A stretch of 52,411 bases of DNA from Welwitschia mirabilis (GCA_051453625.1 JBOZIK010000001.1:62242574-62294984); one strand, 5' to 3'; positions 24,376-35,900 are shown, counted from the first letter of the stretch. Made by a program: numbers and translations. Notes: a model not told the origin generated them from the sequence alone.

Positions 24376-24809
24376 CTTCAACAACATAACCATATAAATA
24401 AACATATTTAATGTCATGAAGTTGCTATCAAATGATAAAGCAATAGAATATGTGAATAGGATGAAAATCCTTTCTGAAAATCATAAATCTACTTCTCACT
24501 CTTCTAAAAATGATAACTTAGATTGCTCTCAAGAAAGATGCCTCATTTCTCAAAATGAAATTAACCTATAACTTAAGCCTTTGTTAAATTATCTAAAATA
24601 TGCTTTCTTAAGGGAAAAATCCACCTTTTCAATAGTCATAAATTATTCCTTAACCCCATCTCAAGAAGCTCAATTACTTAAACTATTAAGGAAGAATAAG
24701 TAAGTAATAGGATGGATCCTCTCAGATATTAGGTGCATTTATCCTAGTATTTGCATGTACTATATTTACTTAAAAGATAATTTTAAGTCATCTAGAAAAT
24801 CCTAGAGAT

Positions 24810-25393
24810 GTATAAACCCAACCTTAAAAGAGATACTTAAAAATTTGATGATCAAACTTTCCAATAATAGGATTATCTACTCTATTTCAGATAGAAAATG
24901 GATTAGTCCAACTCAGATGATAGCTAAGAAAGAAGGAATTACCTTTGTCAAATTAGCACAATGAACTTATCCCTATCAAACCTGCAATAAAATGGAGGAT
25001 GTGCATCGACTATAGAAAATTAAGCACTATTTCAAAAAAGGATTACTTCTATGTACTTTTCTCTAATAAAATCTTAGGGCAACTTACAAGGCATCCATTT
25101 TACTATTTATTATATGGGTACTTGTGTCATAATCGAATTAAAATTGCTCCTAAAGACTAAGACAAAACTACTTTTACCTACTCCTATGGAATGTTCACCT
25201 ACAAATGGATTTCCTTTGGATTATATAAAGTGCTTGCCACTTTTGAAAGTTGCATGACTGGAATTTTCTCTGATCTATTAGATTTAGGTGTTGAAATATT
25301 TATGGATCTCTTTTAACTATTTTTTGTACAACTTAGAACATGTTCTTGAGCAATGTATCAAAAAATACCCTATGTTCAACTAGGAGAAATACG
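24810..25393 (+). pseudogene. Reverse transcriptase domain of element C (truncated)
   Basis: Blocks KWISPTQMIAKKEGITF, RMCIDYRKL (about 24998-25024), a DYFYVLFSNKILGQL stretch, TTFTYSYGMFTYKW and FMD are readable. After FMD (about 25297-25306), 24 bp present in A are missing, removing the second catalytic Asp and the following residues. The deletion lies between two ATGGA copies in the fuller sequence. The domain ends at about 25393. Confidence 0.75.
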
Positions 25394-26160
25394 TTGATCC
25401 TACCTTAGATTTGATAATGGTTTTGTGTTTTAGCTTTTTTGGATCATGAGTGATGTTGGCATATTTATAATGGAAAGTTATTATGTGGTTTAATTCTCTA
25501 ACATGAATGGAATAGAGCTCCCTGTAAGAAGGCTATATAAACCAAACTAGGTCACCATGGATTAAATCCTGAATGATGCTAGGTCATATAGTTTCTAATC
25601 ACATACTATGATCTCTCTTTAAGATGATGGTGGCTTTTTGAAATCTCTTTCTCTTAGCCTTTGCTTCCTATAATATAATTATCTAGGATTCTATTCTTTA
25701 GTAGTAGGAGCTTGCAAGAAATGTTGAACTTAAGAAGGCTCACTAGTGATAGTACTTTGGGCTAAATTTATAAGGTTATAAGTATGTTTGTTGGCCTAAG
25801 AGAATAAAAATTATTAGCAAATCCTTTCATTCTAGCAAAAATTTCAAAAAAAGACAAAAACAATTATGGAAAAATTAAAAAGACTTCGGGAAAATGTACT
25901 ATTTTTATTTGTTGATAATGTATTAAGTAAATTGAGATTCAAATAATGCTAGATCTAAGGTAAACTTAGAAGGATGTAACCAAAATGTTATTTGGTTGAG
26001 AAAATCATTCTTAGATCCTAATTTAGACATTTTTAAGAATAGAAATATGAAAACATGATACAAATGTAGATTATAGACTTACTTTCATGTTAAAAGTTCC
26101 TTTCATGTTGATTTGCAAGTGGAATAGTAAGATTTGGCAAGGAATCATAATTTTCTTATG
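25394..26160. other. Unassigned sequence with TATA-like box
   Basis: Starts where C breaks off, with TGATCCTACC, and runs to the RNase H of E. No protein-like stretch. TATATAAA at 25534-25541 could be an LTR promoter, which would make this the 5' LTR and leader of an internally deleted E, but no second copy of it exists in the window to test that. Confidence 0.3.
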
Positions 26161-26199
26161 GGATGCCAATAATGTGAACAAATCTTAAAGAAATCTTAT

Positions 26200-26740
26200 C
26201 AACTTACTTTAGATACACTTAAAGAAAAAATTTCTTCTGCACCTATTATAATAAGGCCCAATTGGGATAAGGATTTTGAACTAATATGTGATGTCAATAA
26301 TGTTACTATAAGTGGAGTTCTTAGACAAAATATGAAAATGATTTTAAAGTCATCTATTATCACAGTAAAACATTGTCTAAATCTCAAACAAACTACATAA
26401 GCACTGAGAAAGAGATGTTAGCCATAATCTTTTATCTCAATATTCTTAGACATTATCTTTTAGGCTTCCACACAAATATCTACATAGACCATCTAGTGAT
26501 TAAATACTTAATGACTAAGAAATATTCCAAATGCTAGGTTGATTAGATGGATTCTCTTAATTCAAGAATTCAATCTCACCATCATATATAAGGCAGGAAA
26601 ATACAACAACATAGTAGATCACCTATTATGCCTTTCTTATTATGATGATGATCTCTCTATCAATGATTTTTTTCCATATGAAAAACTATTTGTTGTATCT
26701 TCTACTCATCCCCCTCTATGATATGTTGATATGTTGAATT
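26200..26740 (+). pseudogene. RNase H domain of fragment E
   Basis: Readable as DTLKEKISSAPIIIR, FELICDVNNVTISGVL (the first catalytic Asp retained in CDVN), an STEKEML-like block shifted by one base near 26400-26415, and RWILLIQEFNLTIIYKAGK (about 26545-26605) with NNIVDHLLCL after it. Two frameshifts and a few TAA/TAG stops interrupt it. 26539-26721 is a 60-codon open stretch covering the C-terminal part. Confidence 0.78.
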
Positions 26741-26849
26741 ATTTTGTTACTATAAAATCACCACAAAATTGAAGTCACTATCAAAGAAAATCTTTTCTCC
26801 ATAGGATAGGTGACTACGAGTGGATAGAGCTTAATCTTTATCATAGATG

Positions 26850-28055
26850 TAAGGATTAAATTATGAGAAAATGTATACTAGAATTTAAAAAATTTGGTAT
26901 CCTTCATCCTTATCATAGTGGTGTTTATGGTGAAGAAACAGCCGTGAAAACTCTTCACTTTGGGTTTTATTGGCCTAGTATTTTTTAGGATTCTTTTGAT
27001 TATGCTAAAAGTTGTAATGCATGTCAATGTTGTGGTAGTATTTTATAATCATAATAAATGAGCCTCAAACATATTCTTGAGTGTGAACCTTTCGATTGTT
27101 AGGGAATTGATTTCACAGGACCAATTAAACCAACTTCTAAAGAAAAAAATTATATCTTAGTAACTGTTGATAATGTGACTGAATGGGTTGAAGCAATTCT
27201 GAATTCCTCAAACGATGTCCAAACTATTTATAAATTTGTTAAAAATCAAATTTTTAAACATTTTGGCTTTCCTTAAATAATTATTAGTAATTAAGGAGTT
27301 TATTTTATCAATTGTCTTTTTACAAAACTCATTTCATCAATCATCTTTTTAGAAAACTTCTTTTATCCATTAGAATAGAACTTAGAATAGCTTATGCTTA
27401 TTATCCTCAAATCAATGGACAAGCTAAAAATAATAATAGAGAAATTAAAAATATGCTTTAAAAACTTGTCTCTACTAATAAGAAATCATGGGCTTTGGAA
27501 CTGAATGATGTTCTATGAGCTTACCATACAACTTGGTATAATTCACTTGGTTTTTTGACCTTATGAACTTGTATATGGTAAAATTTGTATTTTACCTATT
27601 AATGTTTGTTACAATTCTTATTATTCTACATATCAACTTAACCTTGTATATTTAGAAGAGAATCTTAAAACTTGTTTAATGTAATTAGATCATTTAGATG
27701 AGAAACGAACTCAAGTTATTCATCATTAACTTATTCACAAAGTCAAAAATAAATTTAAACATGATAAAAAGTTCATCCATAATAACTTTGAACATGGTCA
27801 ACTAGTCTTATTATATAACACTAGGGTACATCTTCTACATAACAAGTTAATCTCAAAATGATTAGGTGCTTATCTTATTGAGAAAGTATATTCTAATGGA
27901 TTTATTAAGATTTCTGATTTAGTCCCTAAAGAAATTCAAAAAGTTAATGGATAAAGGTTAAAGATATATAAGAAACCTTTTGATATAAATATGATAGAAG
28001 AACTAGTTTTGAAGGTTCCTCTCAATCATGAGGAATTCTTCCCTACCATCATTTG
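26850..28055 (+). pseudogene. Integrase of fragment E
   Basis: The N-terminal HHCC region is present: LHPYHSGVYGEETAVKTLHF, then C.AC.C near 27018-27032. The core follows with a GIDFTGPI block (about 27103-27126), ILVTVDNVTEWVEAI, PQINGQ near 27408-27425 and NNREIKNML. The C-terminal part includes NFEHGQLVLLYNTR and KLISK.LGAYLIEKVYSNG near 27845-27900. Typical faults are TGG to TAG before GIDF and GAT/CAA to stop near 27275-27295. A duplicated stretch near 27300-27365 disrupts the core. Confidence 0.78.
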
Positions 28056-28060
28056 AATTT

Positions 28061-28588
28061 TCTCTTAGCTTATTCATGTGGAAGTCATTATGATGTTATT
28101 TAATCATCTTTCAAATATGACTTATATATTTATTTTATTTCCTTGACTAGTCTTTGTAATTGGGCATTGTACAGTGGTAAGATTAGATTCACCTAGTCTT
28201 CATCTATGAACTTCATTTTCAAGGAATATGCTTCAATTCTTATGTTTTTCTCAATAATGAAAGGTCTTAGATTATTCAGGGATGTTCTTTTCTGTCTTTA
28301 TCTTACTACTTCACCTTTGTCCTCACTAGTATTTGATCATGTTGAATTTATCTTTTGTTTGTTAAAAAAAAGTTAAAAAAAAAAAGAGAGAGAGATAAGA
28401 CCATGATGTTTTATATCTGAGATAGCTTAAAAACATGGTCACCATGATGTCCTATTGCAAGTACATCAGGGAATATTTTCCTAAGAGGAGCCTTTGGAAA
28501 TGTAATATGATGCCTATGGGAACTCCACTAAGACCTCAACTGGTCATGCTTTACATGTCCTTACTTTTTTGACTATGATTGCACTCCC
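28061..28588 (+). other. Non-coding tail downstream of E integrase
   Basis: No reading frame recognised. It contains a purine run (28364-28397: A-rich then GAGAGAGAGA) that could be a polypurine tract or a simple repeat, then a segment rich in ATGATG and GGAACTCC. It ends at a 648-N gap. Confidence 0.4.
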
Positions 28589-29236
28589 NNNNNNNNNNNN
28601 NNNNNNNNNNNNNNNNNNNNNNNNNNNNNNNNNNNNNNNNNNNNNNNNNNNNNNNNNNNNNNNNNNNNNNNNNNNNNNNNNNNNNNNNNNNNNNNNNNNN
28701 NNNNNNNNNNNNNNNNNNNNNNNNNNNNNNNNNNNNNNNNNNNNNNNNNNNNNNNNNNNNNNNNNNNNNNNNNNNNNNNNNNNNNNNNNNNNNNNNNNNN
28801 NNNNNNNNNNNNNNNNNNNNNNNNNNNNNNNNNNNNNNNNNNNNNNNNNNNNNNNNNNNNNNNNNNNNNNNNNNNNNNNNNNNNNNNNNNNNNNNNNNNN
28901 NNNNNNNNNNNNNNNNNNNNNNNNNNNNNNNNNNNNNNNNNNNNNNNNNNNNNNNNNNNNNNNNNNNNNNNNNNNNNNNNNNNNNNNNNNNNNNNNNNNN
29001 NNNNNNNNNNNNNNNNNNNNNNNNNNNNNNNNNNNNNNNNNNNNNNNNNNNNNNNNNNNNNNNNNNNNNNNNNNNNNNNNNNNNNNNNNNNNNNNNNNNN
29101 NNNNNNNNNNNNNNNNNNNNNNNNNNNNNNNNNNNNNNNNNNNNNNNNNNNNNNNNNNNNNNNNNNNNNNNNNNNNNNNNNNNNNNNNNNNNNNNNNNNN
29201 NNNNNNNNNNNNNNNNNNNNNNNNNNNNNNNNNNNN

Positions 29237-31000
29237 TCTTATTAAATGAAACTTTACAGAGTTATACATTTAGTCATGCATTTTAAATCAAGTGATATTA
29301 TGATTTCTTCCATGGGAATCTATTAGATTAGAATATAGGATAGGTAGACTATCTTCTTTATATTCCTTATATTCATTTTTCTATTTTATTTTATTGTTTA
29401 GTTAGTTATTTCAAAGTCATTTCTATATTTTCTTATTATTTTAGGATCTTAACATTTAATAGTTTTCNNNNNNNNNNNNNNNNNNNNNNNNNNNNNNNNN
29501 NNNNNNNNNNNNNNNNNNNNNNNNNNNNNNNNNNNNNNNNNNNNNNNNNNNNNNNNNNNNNNNNNNNNNNNNNNNNNNNNNNNNNNNNNNNNNNNNNNNN
29601 NNNNNNNNNNNNNNNNNNNNNNNNNNNNNNNNNNNNNNNNNNNNNNNNNNNNNNNNNNNNNNNNNNNNNNNNNNNNNNNNNNNNNNNNNNNNNNNNNNNN
29701 NNNNNNNNNNNNNNNNNNNNNNNNNNNNNNNNNNNNNNNNNNNNNNNNNNNNNNNNNNNNNNNNNNNNNNNNNNNNNNNNNNNNNNNNNNNNNNNNNNNN
29801 NNNNNNNNNNNNNNNNNNNNNNNNNNNNNNNNNNNNNNNNNNNNNNNNNNNNNNNNNNNNNNNNNNNNNNNNNNNNNNNNNNNNNNNNNNNNNNNNNNNN
29901 NNNNNNNNNNNNNNNNNNNNNNNNNNNNNNNNNNNNNNNNNNNNNNNNNNNNNNNNNNNNNNNNNNNNNNNNNNNNNNNNNNNNNNNNNNNNNNNNNNNN
30001 NNNNNNNNNNNNNNNNNNNNNNNNNNNNNNNNNNNNNNNNNNNNNNNNNNNNNNNNNNNNNNNNNNNNNNNNNNNNNNNNNNTTAATTAGATGAGTTTCC
30101 TTATAAATTTTGTGGTGTTCATTTCTAGTCTTTTGGAGTCCTACATACTATTCATAATCATTTTTGTTAGGCACTCATGGATATGCTTCATTCTAATTAG
30201 TACATTTCAATTATTTACTCTTTCCATATTTGTTAGAATATTTGCTAAATCTTTATGCTTCAAATATGATATTTCTACACTAAGCTATGCACTTCATTTA
30301 TCGACTCTTAAAATTTAATTTTTACAAAAAAATTGCAAAAACACCCATCGTCCACCTTTTCATCTAGACATACTAATTTTTGTTTGATTTCTTTGCTTCA
30401 TTAGTAAATATGGAATGTATTATTTTTCTCAAGGGGGGTAGGACTTACTTCCATAAATTTTACACCAATTTATAGGGCCATTTTAAATCTTTCATGAGAT
30501 ATTATTCTTATGATTTCCACTTCATACACATGATGCACTACATTTTATTCTGCTATGTTATATGTTNNNNNNNNNNNNNNNNNNNNNNNNNNNNNNNNNN
30601 NNNNNNNNNNNNNNNNNNNNNNNNNNNNNNNNNNNNNNNNNNNNNNNNNNNNNNNNNNNNNNNNNNTTTCATGAGATATTATTCTTATGATTTCCACTTC
30701 ATACACATGATGCACTACATTTTATTCTGCTATGTTATATGTTTGAAATTATTTATGAACCTGTTTTATAATTTTCAAATTGATTTTTTTAAGACAATAT
30801 GGTTTATAATTGTAGTTGTTTGTCTAGTTTTATTAGGGGCTAACAAGATTAAGTGTGAGGCTATGATGCACTTCCAAATTGTGTGCATTTGATGGGGTTT
30901 TATGAGTTATTTTGTAGGATATTTATATAGGTTTAGATGCAATTCTAATGATTATGAAGAGTCAATGGGATGATTACAAAAACACATAATTCTTAGCATG
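29237..31000 (+). other. Unassigned AT-rich sequence between gaps
   Basis: 29237-29467 and 30083-31000 flank a 615-N gap. I recognise no protein. AAGGGGGGTAGGA at 30431-30443 looks like a plus-strand polypurine tract and would fit the 3' end of E. The hydrophobic 75-codon open stretch at 30091-30318 has no recognisable family and is probably chance in T-rich DNA. Confidence 0.35.
30490..30743. other. Gap with identical 77-bp flanks (contig overlap)
   Basis: 30490-30566 and 30667-30743 appear identical over 77 bp and abut a 100-N gap on both sides. Confidence 0.88.
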
Positions 31001-31111
31001 TTTAAAGGTATTTCAAGATATTTTGATACTTTATGCATTATAGGAATATTAGTGATGTAAAAGGCAAACTTCTCCTAAGATGAAAAGATAAGGAAGATTA
31101 CCATTATCACT

Positions 31112-31322
31112 ATCATTTCCAATGTTATTCCCATGATAGACAAGATGATAACACTATAACTACTATTTGGGGATGTTGACGTGGACTGGAGCTAAAGCCA
31201 ATGAGTCCTCTTTTCTAAAGAGGTGTCATCCCCAGTGTCATTCCCTTGACATGCAAGATGATAACTGATGACTCATGTACCATCATCCCTGATGTCTTCC
31301 CCACAATAGTCAGGATAATACT
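31112..31322 (+). repeat. Three imperfect 40-bp repeats upstream of a TATA box
   Basis: Units at about 31112-31152, 31226-31265 and 31282-31322 share ATCATCCCCAGTGTCATTCC, then a short spacer, then CAAGATGATAAC. The last unit ends about 100 bp before TATATAAA, a position typical for LTR enhancer repeats. Confidence 0.6.
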
Positions 31323-31419
31323 AAAACGAGTGGCTGACTTTTATCCATTTCATCTATTTCTTTCTATGCATTAAGTGCATTTTTAAGCGCATTTTAAGTG
31401 ATGGTTATGCCTTATTTGC

Positions 31420-31427
31420 TATATAAA
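31420..31427 (+). promoter_or_regulatory. TATA box in LTR-like region
   Basis: TATATAAA in the context GCTATATAAATAC, preceded by the three 40-bp repeats. A predicted LTR promoter on plus. Confidence 0.5.
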
Positions 31428-32159
31428 TACACATTTTCTTTGATCCTCCTATTATCTTTAATGCACTAAAAATTCTTGTGATAGGAGATTGAAGGGCAGG
31501 AGATCCATCTTGAGTAGTTATAGAAAGATGTTTCTTTAATGTTGGGTTGTGCATTCTCCATTGAGGTGCAACAATTTTATAACCTAAATTCTTGTTTGAT
31601 TTATAATCCAAACTCTATTTCTTTTACTCATTAAGACCTTTAATATCTCTTGCATTTTATGTTATTTTTAATTTAGTGATAGTCTCATTAATGATATAGC
31701 TCTTAAGGGCAACCTTTATTAAGGTTGATGATATTAGTTTAGGAGCATTTTGCATTACATTCTATTTAACTTACTTGATAGCTTAAGTTAGTTTTAGTTA
31801 GTGACTATTTCCCTGGCTGATTTAGGTTATGCAGGGCTAATCTTCTTGACAAGTGAATTTGGTAATGAGATAGGTATTCATCTAGATTAAAGTGCATTTG
31901 CATTGCATTGCATGTTTATCTTCCTGCATTATTCTTAAGTTTAAGATATAATATTTTCTTTAAAAATTAATTTTCCTTCCTCTGTCACATGCCTTTAATG
32001 GGTTTACAACATTTGAGTCGTTTCCATATATACTAGCATGCCATATTTGCAACATATATATATTTGTAATTAATAAGATTTGATAAAGAACAAAAAGTTA
32101 TAAAATTATGCACCACAATAATAGCTTATGTCAAATATAATTTTTGATTTTTTTAATAA

Positions 32160-32538
32160 ATAATTTTTTCTTATTAAACCAAGTGTGTGAGACTTAAAGG
32201 ATAGAAAGATAATTAACTATATCAACATACCATGGTTTTTAATGTTAAGTATTAGCATTTACTATTAATAGTTTTTCATCTAGAAATTTATCATCAAAGG
32301 TATGGAGTAGTTCTAAGCATGGGAGAAGGTCGACTACTACATTCTCTCTTTTTCATTTATCCCTAATGTCTAGATTAGACTCTTTCATAAGCACATACTA
32401 ACACAAAACTCATACATTACTAATATGTTTTATTTATAGAAACTTGATAGCTGAATGATTGGTATATACCTGTGTTTTAAATCTAATGAGGTAATGTTGA
32501 AACTTATCTAGTAGGATGACAATGGCTAACAATTTTTT
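32160..32538 (-). pseudogene. Second RNase H fragment of the F family
   Basis: Aligns with 34045-34430 over almost its whole length, with scattered differences, and ends in the same T-run (A-run on minus) at a 100-N gap. On minus it carries the LLAIV.LLDKF.RYLI block of RNase H. It lies downstream of F's integrase, where no RNase H belongs. It may be a piece of another F-family copy or a scaffolding error. Confidence 0.65.
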
Positions 32539-33039
32539 NNNNNNNNNNNNNNNNNNNNNNNNNNNNNNNNNNNNNNNNNNNNNNNNNNNNNNNNNNNNNN
32601 NNNNNNNNNNNNNNNNNNNNNNNNNNNNNNNNNNNNNNAACCTTCATTTACTTGTGAGGAAGAGAGTGTTTCCTTATGAGAAGACTCTTACTATTATAAA
32701 GTTTTGCTGTGTAGTTATGAAAACCATAATTTCCTTGAGGGGAATAGAGTGCTACCTTAAGAGGAGACTCTTACTATTTTAAAGATTTGTGGTGTGCCTA
32801 TGAAAACCAATATTACCTTAAGTGAAAGAGAGAACTATCTTATGAGAGGAATCTCATTTGATGGAAGATTGATGATGTCCTAGAAGATTGCTATTTTCTT
32901 GTAGGCCAAGAATATCTAGAGCTATGAGTAGAAGCCATCCTTTACGTGTGGACATAATTATGTTGGGAAACCACATTATTTGATAAGGTGTTTTGATTGT
33001 ACATTTTCATATAATCTTGTTTTTAATTTTTATTTGATA

Positions 33040-34040
33040 GAACTCATTCATCCATTCCTCTGAGTTTAATTCTATCCTCACTTGAGTAAAATGTTTTTGT
33101 TTTAATCTTTTTATCTTGATGATATTTCATTTGTTTCTTTAAGATTTATTATTTATTTACTACATTGAATCATATTTCATCTAAATTCTCTAGTAATGGT
33201 AATCTTTTTATGATGTTCTTATCATTTTTAAATTTCAACTTCTTAAGTGACTTACAAGATTTATATAGGATTTCAATAGGTAGTAGGAATCTTTTTTCAT
33301 AAAGGAGCTAGTATGGAGTACATCTAAATAAATTCATTAATGTAGTCCTATAAATCCATAATGCATCTTTTAGTTTCTTATACTAATTGTTATTAGAGAT
33401 TATAGTTTTAACTGAAGTCTTTTGGATTTCTTAGTTATGTTTCTCTACCTATCCATTGGTTTAAGAAAGATATGTGGAAGCTATATTATGTATAATACCT
33501 ATTTATTTCATTAACCTCTTCATGGTTTTATTGAGAAATGTGCTCTTTGATAACTAATCAATCCCCTTATGTGTTTACAGCATTGTAGGACATATACTTT
33601 GAGCAAATCAACTACTAATTTTACATTATTTGTTTTTATTGCTTTTGCCTCTACCCATTTGATAACATAATCAAAATAGCCAATTATGTAATAATATTCA
33701 TTTAATTTTGAAAATGACCTAGTAAAATCAATCCCTCATACATCAAATGATTTACATTCTAGAATAGGATTCATTGGCATTTCATCTATTTTTGTTAAAC
33801 CTTTGATTTTTAACAATGATTACATTTAGATATATAGCCTTAAGAGTCTTGAAATAAAGGAGAATAATATAATCCATTTTGCAAGATGTTGTGAGCTATC
33901 TTCTCTTCATTGAAATGACCTCTATAGGTACTACCATGACACAATTATAGGATCTTCCACTATTCCCATTCCTAAATGCATGGTGGGCTATTTCATCTTT
34001 TTCTATTCAACATAGGAATGGGATCTGTTAATAATTGCTT
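33040..34040 (-). pseudogene. Integrase of element F
   Basis: Minus-strand blocks: a FDV.GIDFTRSFSKLNEYY stretch near 33690-33760, FDYVIKWVEAKA near 33645-33685, then KVYVLQC in the region before the PRAIISD position, which is lost. The C-terminal part has the ...PIEILYKSCKSLKKLKF block near 33225-33290 and SSEDRIKL near 33065-33090. Several stops are present. Confidence 0.72.
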
Positions 34041-34510
34041 TTCATTATTAGATCACATGTGTGGGACTTAAAGAGTAGAAAGATAATTAGCTATATAAGC
34101 ATACTATGGGTGTTGATATTAAGGGTTAGTAATTATCATTAATAGTTTCTCACATGAAAAGTTATAATTAAATGTATTTCTAATTTAGTTTGGAAGGAGC
34201 TACTGCAAGCATGAGAGATTGTCATCTACTACATTATCTCTTCTTCATTTATCCCTAAGGTCTAGGTCAAATTCTTTCATGGATAAGGACCAATGCATAA
34301 TCCATACATGGTTAATCTATTTTACTGCTAGGAAATTTATAACAGAATGATTAGTATATACCTGTGTTTTAAATCTAATGAGGTAACGTTGAAACTTATC
34401 TAGTAGGATGACAATGGCTAACAATTTTTTTTTTTTTACTAATTTTATAATTACATAGTATTGCATTGAGACTTTTGATATGTAGTAAATGATGTAAGGT
34501 CTATGATCAA
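34040..34510 (-). pseudogene. RNase H domain of element F
   Basis: Continues from RT on minus. KKLLAIVILLDKFQRYLI and QVYTNHSVI are readable near 34345-34430 (YTDHSAI in live copies). A poly-A insert on minus (T-run 34424-34438) expands the codons before LLAIV. The beginning of the domain lies at 34515-34560. Confidence 0.72.
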
Positions 34511-35900
34511 TGTACTACCCTGGGACTACACCAATGACAGTGTTAATTGCACCACACATCAAGTTAAACTGGCACAACAAATTTGGCACACTAAGAATAG
34601 GTGCAGCAATGATTTTTTTTTTTAAGTGTTTAAGGTCTTTCTTACATGGTTTACTCCAAATAATGGGATTATATTTTTCTAGAAATTTGTACAAGGGCTT
34701 TGCAATTCTAGATAAATCTTTGATAAACCACCTTTTATATTCCACATGTCCTAATAATCCTCTTAAAATTCGTAGATTACTTAGAGAATACAAGGAAGTA
34801 ATAACTTGCATCTTTTTAGGATTCATTATTGTGACACTTTATAAGACAATGTGTCCTAATACAATCCCACTTCTCATCATAAATTGGCTTTTTTCCTAAC
34901 TTAATTTTAAGTCTTTTTTAATTCAATGTGATAGGACTCTAAAAAGAGATGTTTCAAGTCTTGATTAAATAAATCTTTGTATACTAAAAAATCATCCATG
35001 AAGATTTCAATAAAGTCTTCTAACATGTCTAAAAAAATTAACATCATGAGTCTCTAAAAAGTGACATGGGCATTACATAACACAAAAGACATTCTTTAGT
35101 AAGTGAAGTTATCAAATGGTGAAGTCAAGGTAGTTCTATGTTGATCTTTAGAAGATATAACAATTTGGTTGTATCCATTAAAACCATTAAAAAAGTAATA
35201 GTATTTTCAACTTAATAGTTTTTCTAATATTTGGTTGATATAAGGGATGGAAAAATGGTTATTTTTAATATTCTCATTTAGTTTTTTAAACTCCATACAA
35301 ACTTCCAACTTATCATTATTTTTTGATATCATCGTATTTGAAATCACCATTTACTTTCTGATATTTGGTAGATAACATCTTTCTTCCATAACTTATTTAT
35401 TTCTTCTTAACCACCTTTCGCAGTGCAGGGTTTAAATATTAAGAAGGTTACCTAAGTGATTTTACATTATCTTCTAAACAAATTTTATGCATGACAAGGG
35501 CTAGTGAAATTTCTTTTTGTAAATATTGATAGAGCTAGGGAAATGATCCTTCATTCTATTTTAGAACATACATTAACTAGCTTTCTTGCTAAGGTCTTAG
35601 TCCACTACTAATAATAAAGGGTTTGATTTTTTCTTCATCAAGAAAGAGATATTTTAATATGGAAGAAAATATCTTAAGCTTTATGGTTTTCTTACTTTAA
35701 ATTTTATGGCTATATGATGAACTAAAAGGAAGGATTCCTTTGATCTCTATAGCATTCATGAATTGATCATCTAAATTAAGAATTTTTTGTGCTCATTTTT
35801 TATTACTAATTAAAAAGAAGTTTTCATGAGTAAATCCTTGGCAGCGATTTCAATAAATTTGGACTATTTCCTAGATTACCCTTCTTCCTATAATTCTAAT
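34511..35900 (-). pseudogene. Reverse transcriptase domain of element F (FMDD kept)
   Basis: The catalytic motif FMDD is intact at 34991-35002, followed by FLVYKDLF. The C-terminal part is open for 103 codons (34515-34826) and reads NLRILRGLLGHVEYKRWFIK, DLSRIAKPL, PIIWSKPCKKDLKHLKKKI and APILSVPN, the thumb/connection region typical of Athila/Tat. The upstream fingers and palm are readable in pieces to about 35400. The 35400-35900 part is poorly preserved. Confidence 0.8.

Larger units (their letters stand above)
20894..25393 (+). mobile_element. Athila-type Ty3/gypsy element C, truncated in reverse transcriptase
   Basis: Follows the shared LTR. It has PBS, leader, gag, linker, protease and RT in order, all alignable with A (1-4600). 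Homology ends at about 25393, just after the RT block corresponding to NWEKC. RNase H, integrase and a 3' LTR are missing. A 453-N gap (22848-23300) falls in the gag-protease linker. Confidence 0.82.
26160..28060 (+). mobile_element. Ty3/gypsy fragment E (RNase H and integrase)
   Basis: Plus-strand pol fragment of a gypsy family different from A/B/C. It begins at the RT/RNase H junction (DTLKEKISSAPII, about 26210-26250) and runs through integrase to a readable C-terminal tail near 28050. Gag, protease and most of RT are absent upstream. It is less damaged than A and C. Confidence 0.82.
31000..32150 (+). repeat. LTR-like region, probably 3' LTR of E
   Basis: Has promoter-like layout on plus: three imperfect repeats (31112-31322), TATATAAA at 31420-31427, and a downstream stretch with GCATTTGCATTGCATTGCATG near 31890-31910. 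It lies downstream of E in the right orientation. Ends are not defined because no partner LTR is in the window. Confidence 0.4.

Noticed and set aside
28364-28397. An (A)n(GA)n run as evidence for a non-LTR element poly-A tail
   Set aside because: It follows integrase of a gypsy fragment, with no LINE or SINE coding or box sequence upstream. A simple repeat or polypurine tract is more likely.
30091-30318. A 75-codon hydrophobic open stretch that could be a small membrane protein
   Set aside because: T-rich DNA gives Phe, Ile and Leu codons by chance. No start context, family resemblance or second copy supports it.
31695-31715. An inverted repeat AACCTT-TATT-AAGGTT as a terminator or transposon end
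   Set aside because: The arms are only six bases and no second copy or T-run follows. Such short hairpins are common by chance in AT-rich DNA.
34510-34899. A 129-codon open stretch on plus
   Set aside because: It lies antisense to the clear RT thumb/connection region of element F on minus and shows no family resemblance of its own.
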